DNA of 64,000 bases. Origin: Planococcus chinensis (lineage in GTDB: Bacteria > Bacillota > Bacilli > Bacillales_A > Planococcaceae). A program made the position numbers and the translations under genes. The stretch spans positions 1-64,000 of the forward strand of contig NZ_JABWTK010000013.1 in NCBI RefSeq assembly GCF_020071995.1, in the 5' to 3' direction. The notes under the pieces were generated by a model. It worked only from the letters and a program-made list of their open reading frames with translations. It was not told the DNA's origin and made no database searches. This document shows, piece by piece, positions 10,221 through 18,545 of the stretch. Position 1 is the first letter of the stretch; each line of letters starts with the position of its first letter.

Positions 10221-10853
10221 ATGGAGCATAAAAAAACGTATAATGCCATGGAGTTAGAAACAAAGCACGGAACAATCATCATTGAAGGGCCGATTCCATC
10301 CAGCGAATTGAAAGCGCTTGATTTTCATGAAGACCTTGTCGCGTTTCGGCAACCCGAGCAACAGCATAAAGCGATTATAGAAATTGCCGATTTGCCTGAA
10401 GGGCGGATTTTGATTGCACGGGATCAAAATATGATTGTCGGCTATGTCACTTTTCTCTACCCCGATCCTTTAGAGCGCTGGTCGGAAGGGAAAATGGATA
10501 ATCTTATCGAACTTGGCGCCATTGAAGTCATTCCTAAATTCCGCGGCACCGGCGTCGGCAAATCCTTGCTGAAGGTATCGATGTTGGATGATGCATTCGA
10601 GGATTTCATTGTCATTACCACCGAATATTATTGGCATTGGGATTTAAAAGGAACCGGCTTGAATGTCTGGGAATACCGAAAAATCATGGAAAAAATGATG
10701 CAGGCCGGCGGTCTCGAATATTATGCGACCGATGATCCGGAAATCAGCTCCCATCCTGCCAATTGCCTGATGGCAAGAATCGGCAAGCGGGTCGATCCTG
10801 AATCCATACAGAAATTTGATCAGCTTCGCTTTATGAACCGCTATATGTACTGA
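10221..10853 (+). CDS. acuA: Protein acetyltransferase AcuA (GNAT)
   Basis: 210 residues from ATG 10221. The adjacent ATG at 10218 is also possible; AGGCGGTGA upstream spaces better to 10221, and 210 matches the B. subtilis protein. It transfers acetyl from acetyl-CoA to the catalytic lysine of AcsA, switching it off. The GNAT core includes the acetyl-CoA-binding segment KFRGTGVGKSLL (about residues 105-116), preceded by a beta strand LIELGAIEVIP. First gene of acuA-acuB-acuC, divergent from its target acsA. Confidence 0.93.
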   Translation: MEHKKTYNAMELETKHGTIIIEGPIPSSELKALDFHEDLVAFRQPEQQHKAIIEIADLPEGRILIARDQNMIVGYVTFLYPDPLERWSEGKMDNLIELGAIEVIPKFRGTGVGKSLLKVSMLDDAFEDFIVITTEYYWHWDLKGTGLNVWEYRKIMEKMMQAGGLEYYATDDPEISSHPANCLMARIGKRVDPESIQKFDQLRFMNRYMY

Positions 10854-10874
10854 TACGAATTAAGGGGTGTTTCC

Positions 10875-11519
10875 ATGTTAATTGAAGAAATTATGAAAAC
10901 TGATGTATATACGCTGCATCCGGACCAGACCGTTCAGGATGTAGTCGATTTGTTTGAAGAAAAGCGGATCCGCCACGCGCCTGTAGTGGAAAACGGCAAA
11001 GTCGTCGGCGTAGTGACCGAACGGGATTTGAAGGATGCACTGCCTTCCCGTTTTTCTGTGTCCCCTAAAATTAATGCATACGAGAAACTGGTATCTGAAA
11101 TCATGGCGAAAAACCCGATTACGGCCCACCCAATGGATTTTGTGGAAGAAACCGCGTTAATCTTTTACGAGCAGAAAATCGGCTGCCTGCCTGTTGTCAG
11201 CCAGGAAAAGTTAGTCGGATTTCTTACCGAAACGGATCTACTGTATAAATACATCGAATTGACCGGTGCCCATCAGCCCGGCTCCCATATCGAAATCCGG
11301 GTTCCTAACCGTTCAGGTATTCTTTATGAAGTTTCAAAAGTATTCTATAACCAACATGTCAATGTCTTAAGCGTACTCGTTTACCCCGATAAGAAAAACA
11401 GCTCAAACAAAATTCTGGTTTTCCGTGTACAAACCATGAATCCGCTAGCCATTATAAACGACTTACAAAAAGAAGGTTTTGATGTCTTATGGCCAAATAC
11501 ACCACAAATGAACGAATAA
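10875..11519 (+). CDS. acuB: AcuB, CBS-pair and ACT domain regulator
   Basis: 214 residues, identical in length to B. subtilis AcuB. Two CBS domains (about 5-60 with RIRHAPVVENGKVVGVVTERD, and 75-135 with KIGCLPVVSQEKLVGFLTETD) are followed by an ACT-like domain (IEIRVPNRSGILYEVSKVF). CBS pairs usually bind adenine nucleotides, so a ligand-sensing role in acetate/acetoin metabolism is inferred; its biochemical activity is not established. AAGGGGTG precedes the ATG. It overlaps acuC by 31 bases, indicating translational coupling. Confidence 0.92.
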   Translation: MLIEEIMKTDVYTLHPDQTVQDVVDLFEEKRIRHAPVVENGKVVGVVTERDLKDALPSRFSVSPKINAYEKLVSEIMAKNPITAHPMDFVEETALIFYEQKIGCLPVVSQEKLVGFLTETDLLYKYIELTGAHQPGSHIEIRVPNRSGILYEVSKVFYNQHVNVLSVLVYPDKKNSSNKILVFRVQTMNPLAIINDLQKEGFDVLWPNTPQMNE

Positions 11520-12667
11520 ACCATGCTGTTTTTGTCTATTCAGAAGATCAATTGGGGTATAAATTTTCTGATACGCATCCCTTCAACCAGAAAAGGCTTG
11601 TGTTGACCATTGATTTGCTGCGAAAAATGAATGCGCTTCCAGAAACATCGGTTGTTCCGGCGCGTGTGGCTACGGATGAAGAATTGATGCTCGCCCATGA
11701 CCCGCGTTACATAGAGATAGTAAAAAAAGCGAGCCGAGGGGAAATTTCTCCGGAAGCGGGCGAAAGCTACGGCATTGGAACAGAAGACACACCCATTTTC
11801 GAAAACATGCATGAAGCCAGCGCCCGTTTAGTCGGCGGCACTTTGACTGCCGTGGATTATGTCATGGAAGGAAAAGCGCAGCACGCCTTAAACCTTGGCG
11901 GCGGCCTTCACCACGGATTCCGCGGGAAAGCCTCTGGATTTTGCATTTACAATGACAGCTCGGTCGCCATTAACTATATGAAGAAAAAGTACGGTGCCCG
12001 CGTGCTTTATATCGATACCGATGCCCATCATGGAGATGGTGTGCAATGGTGTTTTTATGATGATCCGGATGTATGCACCGTATCGATTCATGAAACCGGC
12101 CGCTACCTGTTCCCTGGCACCGGCAATATCAACGAACGCGGCAGCGGCCAAGGCTACGGCACGTCCTTCAACTTCCCGATTGATGCATTTACAGAGGATG
12201 AATCTTTTCTGGAAATCTACCGGACAGCAATGAAAGAAATTATCGAGTTTTTCAAACCCGATGTAATTCTGACCCAGAACGGTGCAGATGCCCATTATTT
12301 AGACCCTCTCACCCATTTATACGGCACGATGAACATTTACCGGGAAATCCCCCGGATTGCCCATGAACTGGCTCATGAGTACTGCGAGGGGCGCTGGATC
12401 GCAGTAGGAGGCGGCGGTTATGATATTTGGCGTGTCGTTCCAAGAGCATGGTCCCTGATTTGGATGGAAATGAACGATATGGCCTTGCCGACAGGCGATT
12501 TGCCGGAATCCTGGCTTTCCAAATGGCAGCCGGAATCTCCGGTGCCGCTTATCGGCACGTGGGAGGATCCGGCCAATATGTATCAAGCCATTCCCCGCAA
12601 AGAAGAAATTACCGATAAAAACCATCAAATGCTGAACAAGGCTTTGTACATGATCCGCAATGCTTAA
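11489..12667 (+). CDS. acuC: AcuC, class I-type protein deacetylase
   Basis: 392 residues. It removes the acetyl group that AcuA places on AcsA. Zn-dependent arginase/deacetylase fold motifs are visible: LGGGLHHGFRGKASGFC (active-site His pair), DTDAHHGDGVQW (metal-binding Asp/His), NGADAHYLDPL and the Gly-rich AVGGGGYD near the end. It starts inside acuB (AGAAGG ribosome site in the acuB coding sequence) and has an 11-residue extension before the conserved VFVYS. It ends at a bidirectional terminator facing ccpA. In B. subtilis the motPS stator genes sit between acuC and ccpA; they are absent here. Confidence 0.94.
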   Translation: MAKYTTNERINHAVFVYSEDQLGYKFSDTHPFNQKRLVLTIDLLRKMNALPETSVVPARVATDEELMLAHDPRYIEIVKKASRGEISPEAGESYGIGTEDTPIFENMHEASARLVGGTLTAVDYVMEGKAQHALNLGGGLHHGFRGKASGFCIYNDSSVAINYMKKKYGARVLYIDTDAHHGDGVQWCFYDDPDVCTVSIHETGRYLFPGTGNINERGSGQGYGTSFNFPIDAFTEDESFLEIYRTAMKEIIEFFKPDVILTQNGADAHYLDPLTHLYGTMNIYREIPRIAHELAHEYCEGRWIAVGGGGYDIWRVVPRAWSLIWMEMNDMALPTGDLPESWLSKWQPESPVPLIGTWEDPANMYQAIPRKEEITDKNHQMLNKALYMIRNA

Positions 12668-12675
12668 TAGAAAAA

Positions 12676-12708
12676 GGAGCTATCCCAGATTTTTCTGGGA
12701 TAGCTCCT
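12676..12708. terminator. Bidirectional terminator acuC/ccpA
   Basis: Perfect 14-bp arms GGAGCTATCCCAGA / TCTGGGATAGCTCC with four-base loop and T-runs on both strands. Confidence 0.9.
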
Positions 12709-12714
12709 TTACAT

Positions 12715-13710
12715 TTAAGCGTTTTTTGTAGACGCGCGTTCTTCGATCCGGTATGGAAGGATGACTTGGTTTTCTTCGATCTCTTCCCCGTTCATGTATT
12801 TAGTCAAAAGACGCATGGAAACAGCGCCAATGTCATAAAGCGGCAAAGCCACTGAAGTCAGCATCGGTCTAGCCATACGCGCTAACTTGGAATTTTCATA
12901 GCTGATGATTTCGACATCTTCAGGAATCCTTTGGCCGTTGGCTTCTACACCATGGATTACACCAATCGACATTTCGTCGTTGCTGACAAAATAAGCTGTC
13001 GGCTTATGCGGCGCCAATGTATTCACTGCCTCAATCGCTTCATCGTAGGAATTATCGCATTCAATCACAAGCTGCTCATCAAAATCGATCGATGCATCTT
13101 GCAGAGCCTGTCTATACGCTTTCAACTTATCTTTATTGACTTTCGAGCTGAATAGGCCTGAGACAAAAGCAATTCTTGTATGGCCATTGTCAATCAGCTT
13201 TTTCATCGCTTCATATGCTGCCCCGTAATAATCAATATTTACAGAAGCGATGGCATTGGAGTCGTCAATGGAGCCAGCCAATACAATCGGCGTTGGAGAA
13301 CGTTTCATCTCATAAAGAAGTTCACTTGAAATCACATCGCTCATGAAAACAATCCCATCCACTTGTTTTCCAAGCATTGTTTCAAGCAATTGAAGTTCCT
13401 TGTTTTCATTCTGATCCGAGTTCGACAGAATGATGTTGTAGCGGTACATTGTGGCAATGTCCTCAATTCCACGGGCAAGTTCGGCATACATACTGTTGGA
13501 AATATCCGGAATGATGACGCCGACCGTGGTAGTTTTTTTGCTTGCTAATCCTCTGGCCACTGCATTAGGGCGATAACCAAGTTCTTCAATAACTTTCAAT
13601 ACTTTTTTTCGTGTAGCAGGTTTCACATTTTGATTGCCATTGACTACACGTGAAACGGTAGCCATGGACACGTTTGCTTCTCTGGCTACATCATAAATTG
13701 TAACAGTCAC
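12715..13710 (-). CDS. ccpA: Catabolite control protein A
   Basis: 331 residues from GTG 13710. LacI-family regulator: N-terminal helix-turn-helix [20 protein letters not shown] followed by the hinge helix [14 protein letters not shown], then a periplasmic-binding-protein-like core. With phosphorylated HPr (HPr-Ser46-P) it binds cre sites and sets carbon catabolite repression. The frame is open to 13767, but the GTG preceded by AAAGGAGG gives the family N-terminus exactly. Its position between acuC and aroA matches Bacillus synteny and supports the call over other LacI paralogs. A candidate target, scoAB, lies 27 kb away in this window. Confidence 0.95.
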   Translation of the reverse strand: MTVTIYDVAREANVSMATVSRVVNGNQNVKPATRKKVLKVIEELGYRPNAVARGLASKKTTTVGVIIPDISNSMYAELARGIEDIATMYRYNIILSNSDQNENKELQLLETMLGKQVDGIVFMSDVISSELLYEMKRSPTPIVLAGSIDDSNAIASVNIDYYGAAYEAMKKLIDNGHTRIAFVSGLFSSKVNKDKLKAYRQALQDASIDFDEQLVIECDNSYDEAIEAVNTLAPHKPTAYFVSNDEMSIGVIHGVEANGQRIPEDVEIISYENSKLARMARPMLTSVALPLYDIGAVSMRLLTKYMNGEEIEENQVILPYRIEERASTKNA

Positions 13711-13870
13711 GGTGCGCCCTCCTTTCCTATATCTTTTATCATACGACAAAAACTTTCGTGTTATCAACTAAAAATAGGATTGTGTATGATTATACGGTCA
13801 TTATTTGTCAAACTCCTACATTTTCAGGACAAATCTCCACTATTCTCTTCACACTTTATACACAAAAAGA

Positions 13871-13894
13871 AAAAGCCGGGGAATGCCCGGCTTT
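13871..13894 (-). terminator. Terminator of aroA
   Basis: Arms AAAAGCCGGG / CCCGGCTTTT just after the aroA stop, followed on the minus strand by TTCTTTTTG. Confidence 0.85.
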
Positions 13895-13900
13895 TCGGAA

Positions 13901-14986
13901 TTACATTTTCAATTCGTATTGCTTCATGAATTTCATCAAAGCATCGTAGTATTCGTCGAATTGGTTTAAATCCATTTGCTGGGCTGCATCGGATAATGCA
14001 ACGGCTGGATCCGGATGTACTTCAGCCATCACCCCGTCAGCGCCAATTGCAATGGCAGCTTTAGCAGCTGGAAGCAACAAGTCGCGGCGTCCAGTAGAGT
14101 GAGTGACATCTACAAATACCGGAAGATGTGTTTCTTGCTTCAAGATTGGAACTGCTGAAATATCCAATGTGTTGCGCGTTGCTTTTTCGTAAGTACGGAT
14201 GCCGCGTTCACAAAGAATGATTTGGTCATTTCCGGAAGCGATGATGTATTCAGCCGCGTTGATGAATTCATCAACAGTTGCTGACATCCCTCTCTTCAAG
14301 AGGACCGGTTTGTTGATTTGGCCAACTGCTTTTAAAAGTTCGAAGTTCTGCATATTGCGGGCTCCGACTTGGACAACCTCCAAGTATGGCAGTGCATCTT
14401 CCAAATGGTGTGGAGTAACGATTTCAGAAACAACCGCCAAATTGTATTGTTCAGCAGCTGCTTTCAGAATTTTTAGCCCATCCAAACCAAGCCCTTGGAA
14501 ATCATAAGGTGAGGTACGCGGTTTGTACGCGCCGCCCCGGATCAACCGAAGGCCTTTTGCACCGATCGCTTCAGCCACTTTAGACACTTGCTCTTGGGAT
14601 TCTACCGCACAAGGGCCAAAGATGAAGGAAGGTGTGCCATCCCCAATGCGTTCGCCGTTGATCGTAATGATCGTATCTTCGGCTTTCTTTTTACGCGATA
14701 CCAATAGCGCTTTGCGATGGTCTTCTTCTTGCATATCTAAAGCGGATTTGAAGATTTCTTTAAATATATGGTCAACGGTCTTTTGCGCAAGAGGACCGTT
14801 ATTATTTTCTTTTAACAGATTCAGCATATGGCGCTCACGCAGTGGATCGTATCGGTTTACACCTTGCTTTTCCTTGATTTTCCCGATTTCTTGGATGACT
14901 GCTGCTCTTTCGTTGATAAGAGAAAGGATTTGCAGGTTGACCGCATCGACTTTTTCTCTAAGCTGTTCTAATTCTGAATGGCTCAT
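13901..14986 (-). CDS. aroA: Bifunctional chorismate mutase / DAHP synthase
   Basis: 361 residues from ATG 14986 (AAAGGGGAAG upstream; the frame continues to 15013 without a better site). An N-terminal AroQ-type chorismate mutase (about 5-85: [20 protein letters not shown]) is fused to a KDSA-like DAHP synthase (about 105-355), with [46 protein letters not shown] and AEVHPDP as ligand and metal motifs. It catalyses the first committed step of aromatic amino acid synthesis, with the mutase domain acting as chorismate/prephenate sensor for feedback inhibition. The name follows the Bacillus usage aroA (aroG in other nomenclature). Confidence 0.95.
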   Translation of the reverse strand: MSHSELEQLREKVDAVNLQILSLINERAAVIQEIGKIKEKQGVNRYDPLRERHMLNLLKENNNGPLAQKTVDHIFKEIFKSALDMQEEDHRKALLVSRKKKAEDTIITINGERIGDGTPSFIFGPCAVESQEQVSKVAEAIGAKGLRLIRGGAYKPRTSPYDFQGLGLDGLKILKAAAEQYNLAVVSEIVTPHHLEDALPYLEVVQVGARNMQNFELLKAVGQINKPVLLKRGMSATVDEFINAAEYIIASGNDQIILCERGIRTYEKATRNTLDISAVPILKQETHLPVFVDVTHSTGRRDLLLPAAKAAIAIGADGVMAEVHPDPAVALSDAAQQMDLNQFDEYYDALMKFMKQYELKM

Positions 14987-15121
14987 TCTTTTACTTCCCC
15001 TTTCGTGAATCACCTTACTTAGTGAATCATATTAACATAATAGTGTTATTATAAGCAAAGTATTCGATAAAGTCACGCAATTTATTTTAGCGATTCAACG
15101 CGCTAAAGTATTTTAGGCAGC

Positions 15122-15150
15122 AAAAAGCCGAAGCACCAAGGCTTCGGCTT
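15122..15150 (-). terminator. Terminator of the ytxGHJ operon
   Basis: Arms AAAAAGCCGAAGC / GCTTCGGCTTTTT six bases after the ytxJ stop. T-tracts occur on both strands. Confidence 0.85.
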
Positions 15151-15155
15151 TTTTT

Positions 15156-15485
15156 TTAAGCAATAAATTCCTGCATCGCTTTGCTTGTGATATCCCCGTG
15201 AGAAGCATGCCAATCAACCGATTGATTGGAAAAATGAAACAGTTGCGGCGATTCGTGTTTAATCTGCGTAAGCGCCTCAATATTGTTCGATAATTCCCGA
15301 TCTTCCTGAACTACCAGGAATAAAAATAGCTGGTTCGGATGCAAAGAACAATATTCATTGAACTCATTCCAGGCCGCTGCGGATACCGGGCATGTGCTGC
15401 TATGTTTGAACAGCCAATAATGCTCTGTACCGGATGTAGCCTGTTTTAAACTGTCTAAATCTTGTACACGCACTAGATTTTCCAT
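15156..15485 (-). CDS. ytxJ: YtxJ, monothiol bacilliredoxin-like protein
   Basis: 109 residues with a thioredoxin-like fold and a single active-site cysteine in HSSTCPVSAAAW (about residue 32), matching the YtxJ family. Such proteins are thought to remove bacillithiol from protein thiols. Last gene of a three-gene minus-strand operon ytxG-ytxH-ytxJ, 16 bases after ytxH. The same order is SigB/SigH-controlled in B. subtilis, and a SigB-like promoter lies before ytxG here. Confidence 0.9.
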   Translation of the reverse strand: MENLVRVQDLDSLKQATSGTEHYWLFKHSSTCPVSAAAWNEFNEYCSLHPNQLFLFLVVQEDRELSNNIEALTQIKHESPQLFHFSNQSVDWHASHGDITSKAMQEFIA

Positions 15486-15501
15486 TTAACCCGCTCCCAG
15501 A

Positions 15502-16416
15502 TTATTTCGTTGATTTGTTGTTGCCAGAATTATTTTTGTTGGAGCTGTTGTTCGAACTTTTGTTTGAGCTGTTGTTTGAGTTCGAGTTGTTTTTGTTTGA
15601 GTTTGAAGTGTTGCTTGAACTGTTTTTGTTTGAGTTCGAGCTGTTTGTATTGTTTTTGTTGGAATTTGAACTTGTGCTGCTTCCAGTAGTGCCAGATGCT
15701 GTTGTGCTTGTGTTTCCTGTTGAGTAGCCAGTGGAACTGGTTGTTCCTGTTGATCCAGTTGTGCTAGAAGTACCGCTTGTAGCAGACGTGTTGGATTTCT
15801 TCTCTTCCTTCACTTCTTCTACCGCTTCTTTTAAAGCGCTGGCAGTTGAAGCAAACGCCTCATGGCCAGCAGATTCTGCTTGGTCTACAGAACTTTGGAC
15901 AGTATCCAGCATTTCGATCTGTTCTTCGCCTTCAGAAGATGCCGTGCCGTCATCCATTGGAGACTGGCCGCCTTTCAGGTTTTTCACTTTGTCGACCACT
16001 TTAGAAGATTGCTCTTTTACCTGTTGAGTCAAACCGCTAGACTTTTCTTTGGCTGTATCTGTATAACCGGATGTTTTTTCTTTCAATGTGCTGGCGTGCG
16101 TATTCAAATCAGTGCGCAATTCCTTGCCTGATTTTGGCGCTAGGAATAAGGCTGCAGCTGCCCCGATAATTCCGCCGACTAATGCACCAATGATAAAGTC
16201 TTTTGATCCGGCTTCTTCTTCATAATCGTATAGATCATCGTAGCGGTTGCCCATGCCGTATGATTGCGGCACATAATCAGTTTGGTTAAAAGCACTTTCG
16301 TTCGCATAATAAGAATTTTGGTTTGTATTCTGTTCAGTTGGAGAATAGTAGTTTTTATTGTATTGAGAATCGTTGTAATTCGGGTTTTGGTTGTTGTTAT
16401 TATTGTTTTGTATCAT
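15502..16416 (-). CDS. ytxH: YtxH-family membrane-anchored protein with Asn/Ser-rich tail
   Basis: 304 residues from ATG 16416 (GGAGG 8 bases upstream; the frame extends five codons further without ribosome site). Layout: an Asn/Tyr/Gln-rich N-terminal ~70 residues; the YtxH core (FIIGALVGGIIGAAAALFLA membrane segment followed by PKSGKELR, about 75-100); a helical region to ~205; and a 100-residue tail of almost pure Ser/Thr/Gly, then Asn/Ser/Lys. B. subtilis YtxH is ~150 residues, so both flanks are expansions. The tail DNA is repetitive and prone to length change. Probable cell-envelope stress protein; function unknown. Confidence 0.8.
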   Translation of the reverse strand: MIQNNNNNNQNPNYNDSQYNKNYYSPTEQNTNQNSYYANESAFNQTDYVPQSYGMGNRYDDLYDYEEEAGSKDFIIGALVGGIIGAAAALFLAPKSGKELRTDLNTHASTLKEKTSGYTDTAKEKSSGLTQQVKEQSSKVVDKVKNLKGGQSPMDDGTASSEGEEQIEMLDTVQSSVDQAESAGHEAFASTASALKEAVEEVKEEKKSNTSATSGTSSTTGSTGTTSSTGYSTGNTSTTASGTTGSSTSSNSNKNNTNSSNSNKNSSSNTSNSNKNNSNSNNSSNKSSNNSSNKNNSGNNKSTK

Positions 16417-16445
16417 TTTACATTCCTCCATTGGTTTTGGTTTAA

Positions 16446-16937
16446 TTAAATCTGGTCGTTATGCGGCAAACGCTTTTGCCCTGGAACAGGTGCATAAGAT
16501 GAAGATGCGCGTGCTTCATAAATCTTACGTTCTTTCCATTTGTCGCGGATGCCCATGACTACGTTGCCCCATTGAACAACTTGAGCGATTTTTTCTTCAT
16601 TGTCTTCAACTTGTGAAGACACGGTAGTCGTGATGCGGCGGACAGATGAGTTTAAATCTGTTACAGCATTGCCGACACCTTTCACAGCGTCAACCACCGT
16701 ATTCAATTTTTCAGATTTCACTTGGATGTCCTCTGCCAAAGCATTTGTTTTGTGCAGCAGGTTCGTTGTTTCCAACGTTACACCCTGTAGTTGATTTTCC
16801 AGGCCGGATACAGTGCCTGACACTTCTTTTAAAGTGTTCTTCAGTGAGTTTAATGTCATAGCTAATGCCACACATAAAATTAAGAATCCGATAGCGGCAA
16901 CAATGGCAGCTATGTAAAGCAAAATACTCCAATCCAT
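16446..16937 (-). CDS. ytxG: YtxG, DUF948 membrane/coiled-coil protein
   Basis: 163 residues: one N-terminal membrane helix (about 5-27, ILLYIAAIVAAIGFLILCVALA) followed by a long heptad-like region with regularly spaced Leu/Val (NSLKNTLKEVSGTVSGLENQ), as in the DUF948 family. General-stress protein of unknown activity, first gene of ytxGHJ. ATG 16937 has AAGGAGG 7 bases upstream. A SigB-type promoter lies about 42 bases before the start. Confidence 0.85.
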   Translation of the reverse strand: MDWSILLYIAAIVAAIGFLILCVALAMTLNSLKNTLKEVSGTVSGLENQLQGVTLETTNLLHKTNALAEDIQVKSEKLNTVVDAVKGVGNAVTDLNSSVRRITTTVSSQVEDNEEKIAQVVQWGNVVMGIRDKWKERKIYEARASSSYAPVPGQKRLPHNDQI

Positions 16938-16978
16938 ACTGTTTCCTCCTTCTTTTCCAAAACTGTTATATCCCTTTT

Positions 16979-17004
16979 CTACCCTACCCTAAGTCTGTCT
17001 AAAC
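16979..17004 (-). promoter_or_regulatory. SigB-like promoter of ytxGHJ
   Basis: Minus strand GTTTAG (17004-16999), 14-base spacer, GGGTAG (16984-16979). A second overlapping GGGTAG at 16989-16984 is too close to the -35 (9 bases). It agrees with the known SigB control of the operon in B. subtilis. Confidence 0.65.
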
Positions 17005-17058
17005 ACAGGGTCTTTAGTTTTATTCCACAAATCCATAGGAAATCCTTCATAAAAAAAA

Positions 17059-17086
17059 GACAATTTGACTTTAAAGTCAAACTGTC
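17059..17086 (-). terminator. Terminator overlapping the murC stop codon
   Basis: GACAGTTTGACTTT / AAAGTCAAATTGTC with eight T following on the minus strand. The TGA stop of murC (17079-17077) lies inside the ascending arm. Confidence 0.8.
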
Positions 17087-18390
17087 TCCTGAGAAGTTAG
17101 TAATTTTTCAAAAGCTTCCTGGAACTTGGTCACATCGCCTGCACCCATAAACAAGTAAACTCCCTGTTCATGCGAAAGCAGTGGCGATACATCGTCCGCC
17201 TGCAGCACGTGGCTGCCTTCGATTTTTTCCACAAGATCCTGGATGGTTAGAGTGCCGGCCTGCTCACGAGCCGAACCAAAAATATCGCATAAGTAAACAT
17301 GGTCCGCCCCGCTCAAGCTGTCCGCAAATTCCTGAAGGAATGTTTGAGTGCGGGTGAACGTATGCGGCTGGAAAATCGCGATCAATTCGCGTTCCGGAAA
17401 TTTCTGGCGCGCCGATTGCAACGTAGCACGAATTTCAGTCGGGTGATGGGCGTAATCGTCGATTAAAATATTGCCGCCCAGTTCCGTCTGGGTAAACCGG
17501 CGTTTTACGCCGCCGTAATCGGATAGTTGCTGCTGGATAATGTCAGCAGGAATGTTTTCATAATGGCATAAAGAAATGACGCCCAGTGCATTTAAAACGG
17601 CATGGTCCCCGAACATTGGAATATGGAATGTATGGAAAAACTCATTCCGGATGACTACGTCGAATGTTGTGCCTTCTGTATCTTTTACAACGTTCCGTGC
17701 CTGAAAATCATTTTCCGGTCCGAATCCGTAGTAGACGACAGGAACAGGCGCCTGGATTCTTTGAAGATGCTCATCGTCTCCGCAGGCGATAATGCATTTC
17801 TTGACTTGCTGCGCCATTTCTTCAAATGCCTTGAATACATCATCGACACCCGTGAAATAATCCGGATGGTCAAAATCGATATTGGTCATGATGGCATAGT
17901 CCGGATGGTACGCCAGGAAATGCCGCCGGTATTCACAAGCTTCCGCTACAAAGTAATGGGAATTTTCTTTCCCAAAGCCTGTACCGTCCCCGATTAAATA
18001 CGAGACCGGTTTGTAGCCGTCAAGCACATGCGCCATTAAGCCGGTAGTGGAAGTTTTGCCATGTGCGCCGGTAATAGCCACTGACACATACTGCTTCATC
18101 AAATCACCGAGGAAATCGTGGTAACGGATAATGGTTGCACCGAGTTCCCGCGCCTTAATGAGTTCGGGATGCTCATCATTAAATGCGTTCCCGGCAATAA
18201 TGGTCATATTTTCTTGAATATTGTTTTCATCAAAAGGCAGAATGGTGATGCCCCGTTCACGAAGCCGGTCTTCTGTGAAAAAATGTTTTTCGATATCAGA
18301 GCCTTGTACGTGCTCTCCCATATCATGCATGATTTGGGCAAGCGGGCTCATACCGGAACCTTTAATGCCGGTAAAATGTAATACTGTCAT
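17077..18390 (-). CDS. murC: UDP-N-acetylmuramate--L-alanine ligase
   Basis: 437 residues. It adds L-Ala to UDP-MurNAc, the first amino acid of the peptidoglycan stem, using ATP in the cytoplasm. The N-terminal substrate motif [13 protein letters not shown], the Mur ligase ATP-binding loop [11 protein letters not shown] (about residue 108), [12 protein letters not shown] and the C-terminal [10 protein letters not shown] are all present. ATG 18390 follows AGGAGG. Its own -10 lies 85 bases upstream, so it can be expressed separately from sftA. Confidence 0.96.
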   Translation of the reverse strand: MTVLHFTGIKGSGMSPLAQIMHDMGEHVQGSDIEKHFFTEDRLRERGITILPFDENNIQENMTIIAGNAFNDEHPELIKARELGATIIRYHDFLGDLMKQYVSVAITGAHGKTSTTGLMAHVLDGYKPVSYLIGDGTGFGKENSHYFVAEACEYRRHFLAYHPDYAIMTNIDFDHPDYFTGVDDVFKAFEEMAQQVKKCIIACGDDEHLQRIQAPVPVVYYGFGPENDFQARNVVKDTEGTTFDVVIRNEFFHTFHIPMFGDHAVLNALGVISLCHYENIPADIIQQQLSDYGGVKRRFTQTELGGNILIDDYAHHPTEIRATLQSARQKFPERELIAIFQPHTFTRTQTFLQEFADSLSGADHVYLCDIFGSAREQAGTLTIQDLVEKIEGSHVLQADDVSPLLSHEQGVYLFMGAGDVTKFQEAFEKLLTSQETV

Positions 18391-18474
18391 AAATGAACCT
18401 CCTGTGGAAGTTGAAGAATGGTCTATAAATAACGCTGGGCGAATCTATAGCCGTCTACAAATCGTAATCACTCG

Positions 18475-18503
18475 ATTATACCATCTTTCGAATTTAAGAT
18501 GAA
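18475..18503 (-). promoter_or_regulatory. Predicted murC promoter
   Basis: Minus strand TATAAT (18480-18475) with a poor -35 TTCATC (18503-18498) at 17 bases. It lies in the only non-coding gap between sftA and murC. Confidence 0.45.
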
Positions 18504-18545
18504 ATAACCGATTTTTCCTGTTAAATAGTGAAGAAATGGCATTTT

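Noticed and set aside
15515..15727. 70-residue Leu/Phe-rich plus frame opposite the YtxH tail
   Set aside because: Complement of the Asn/Ser codon repeats; compositional artefact.
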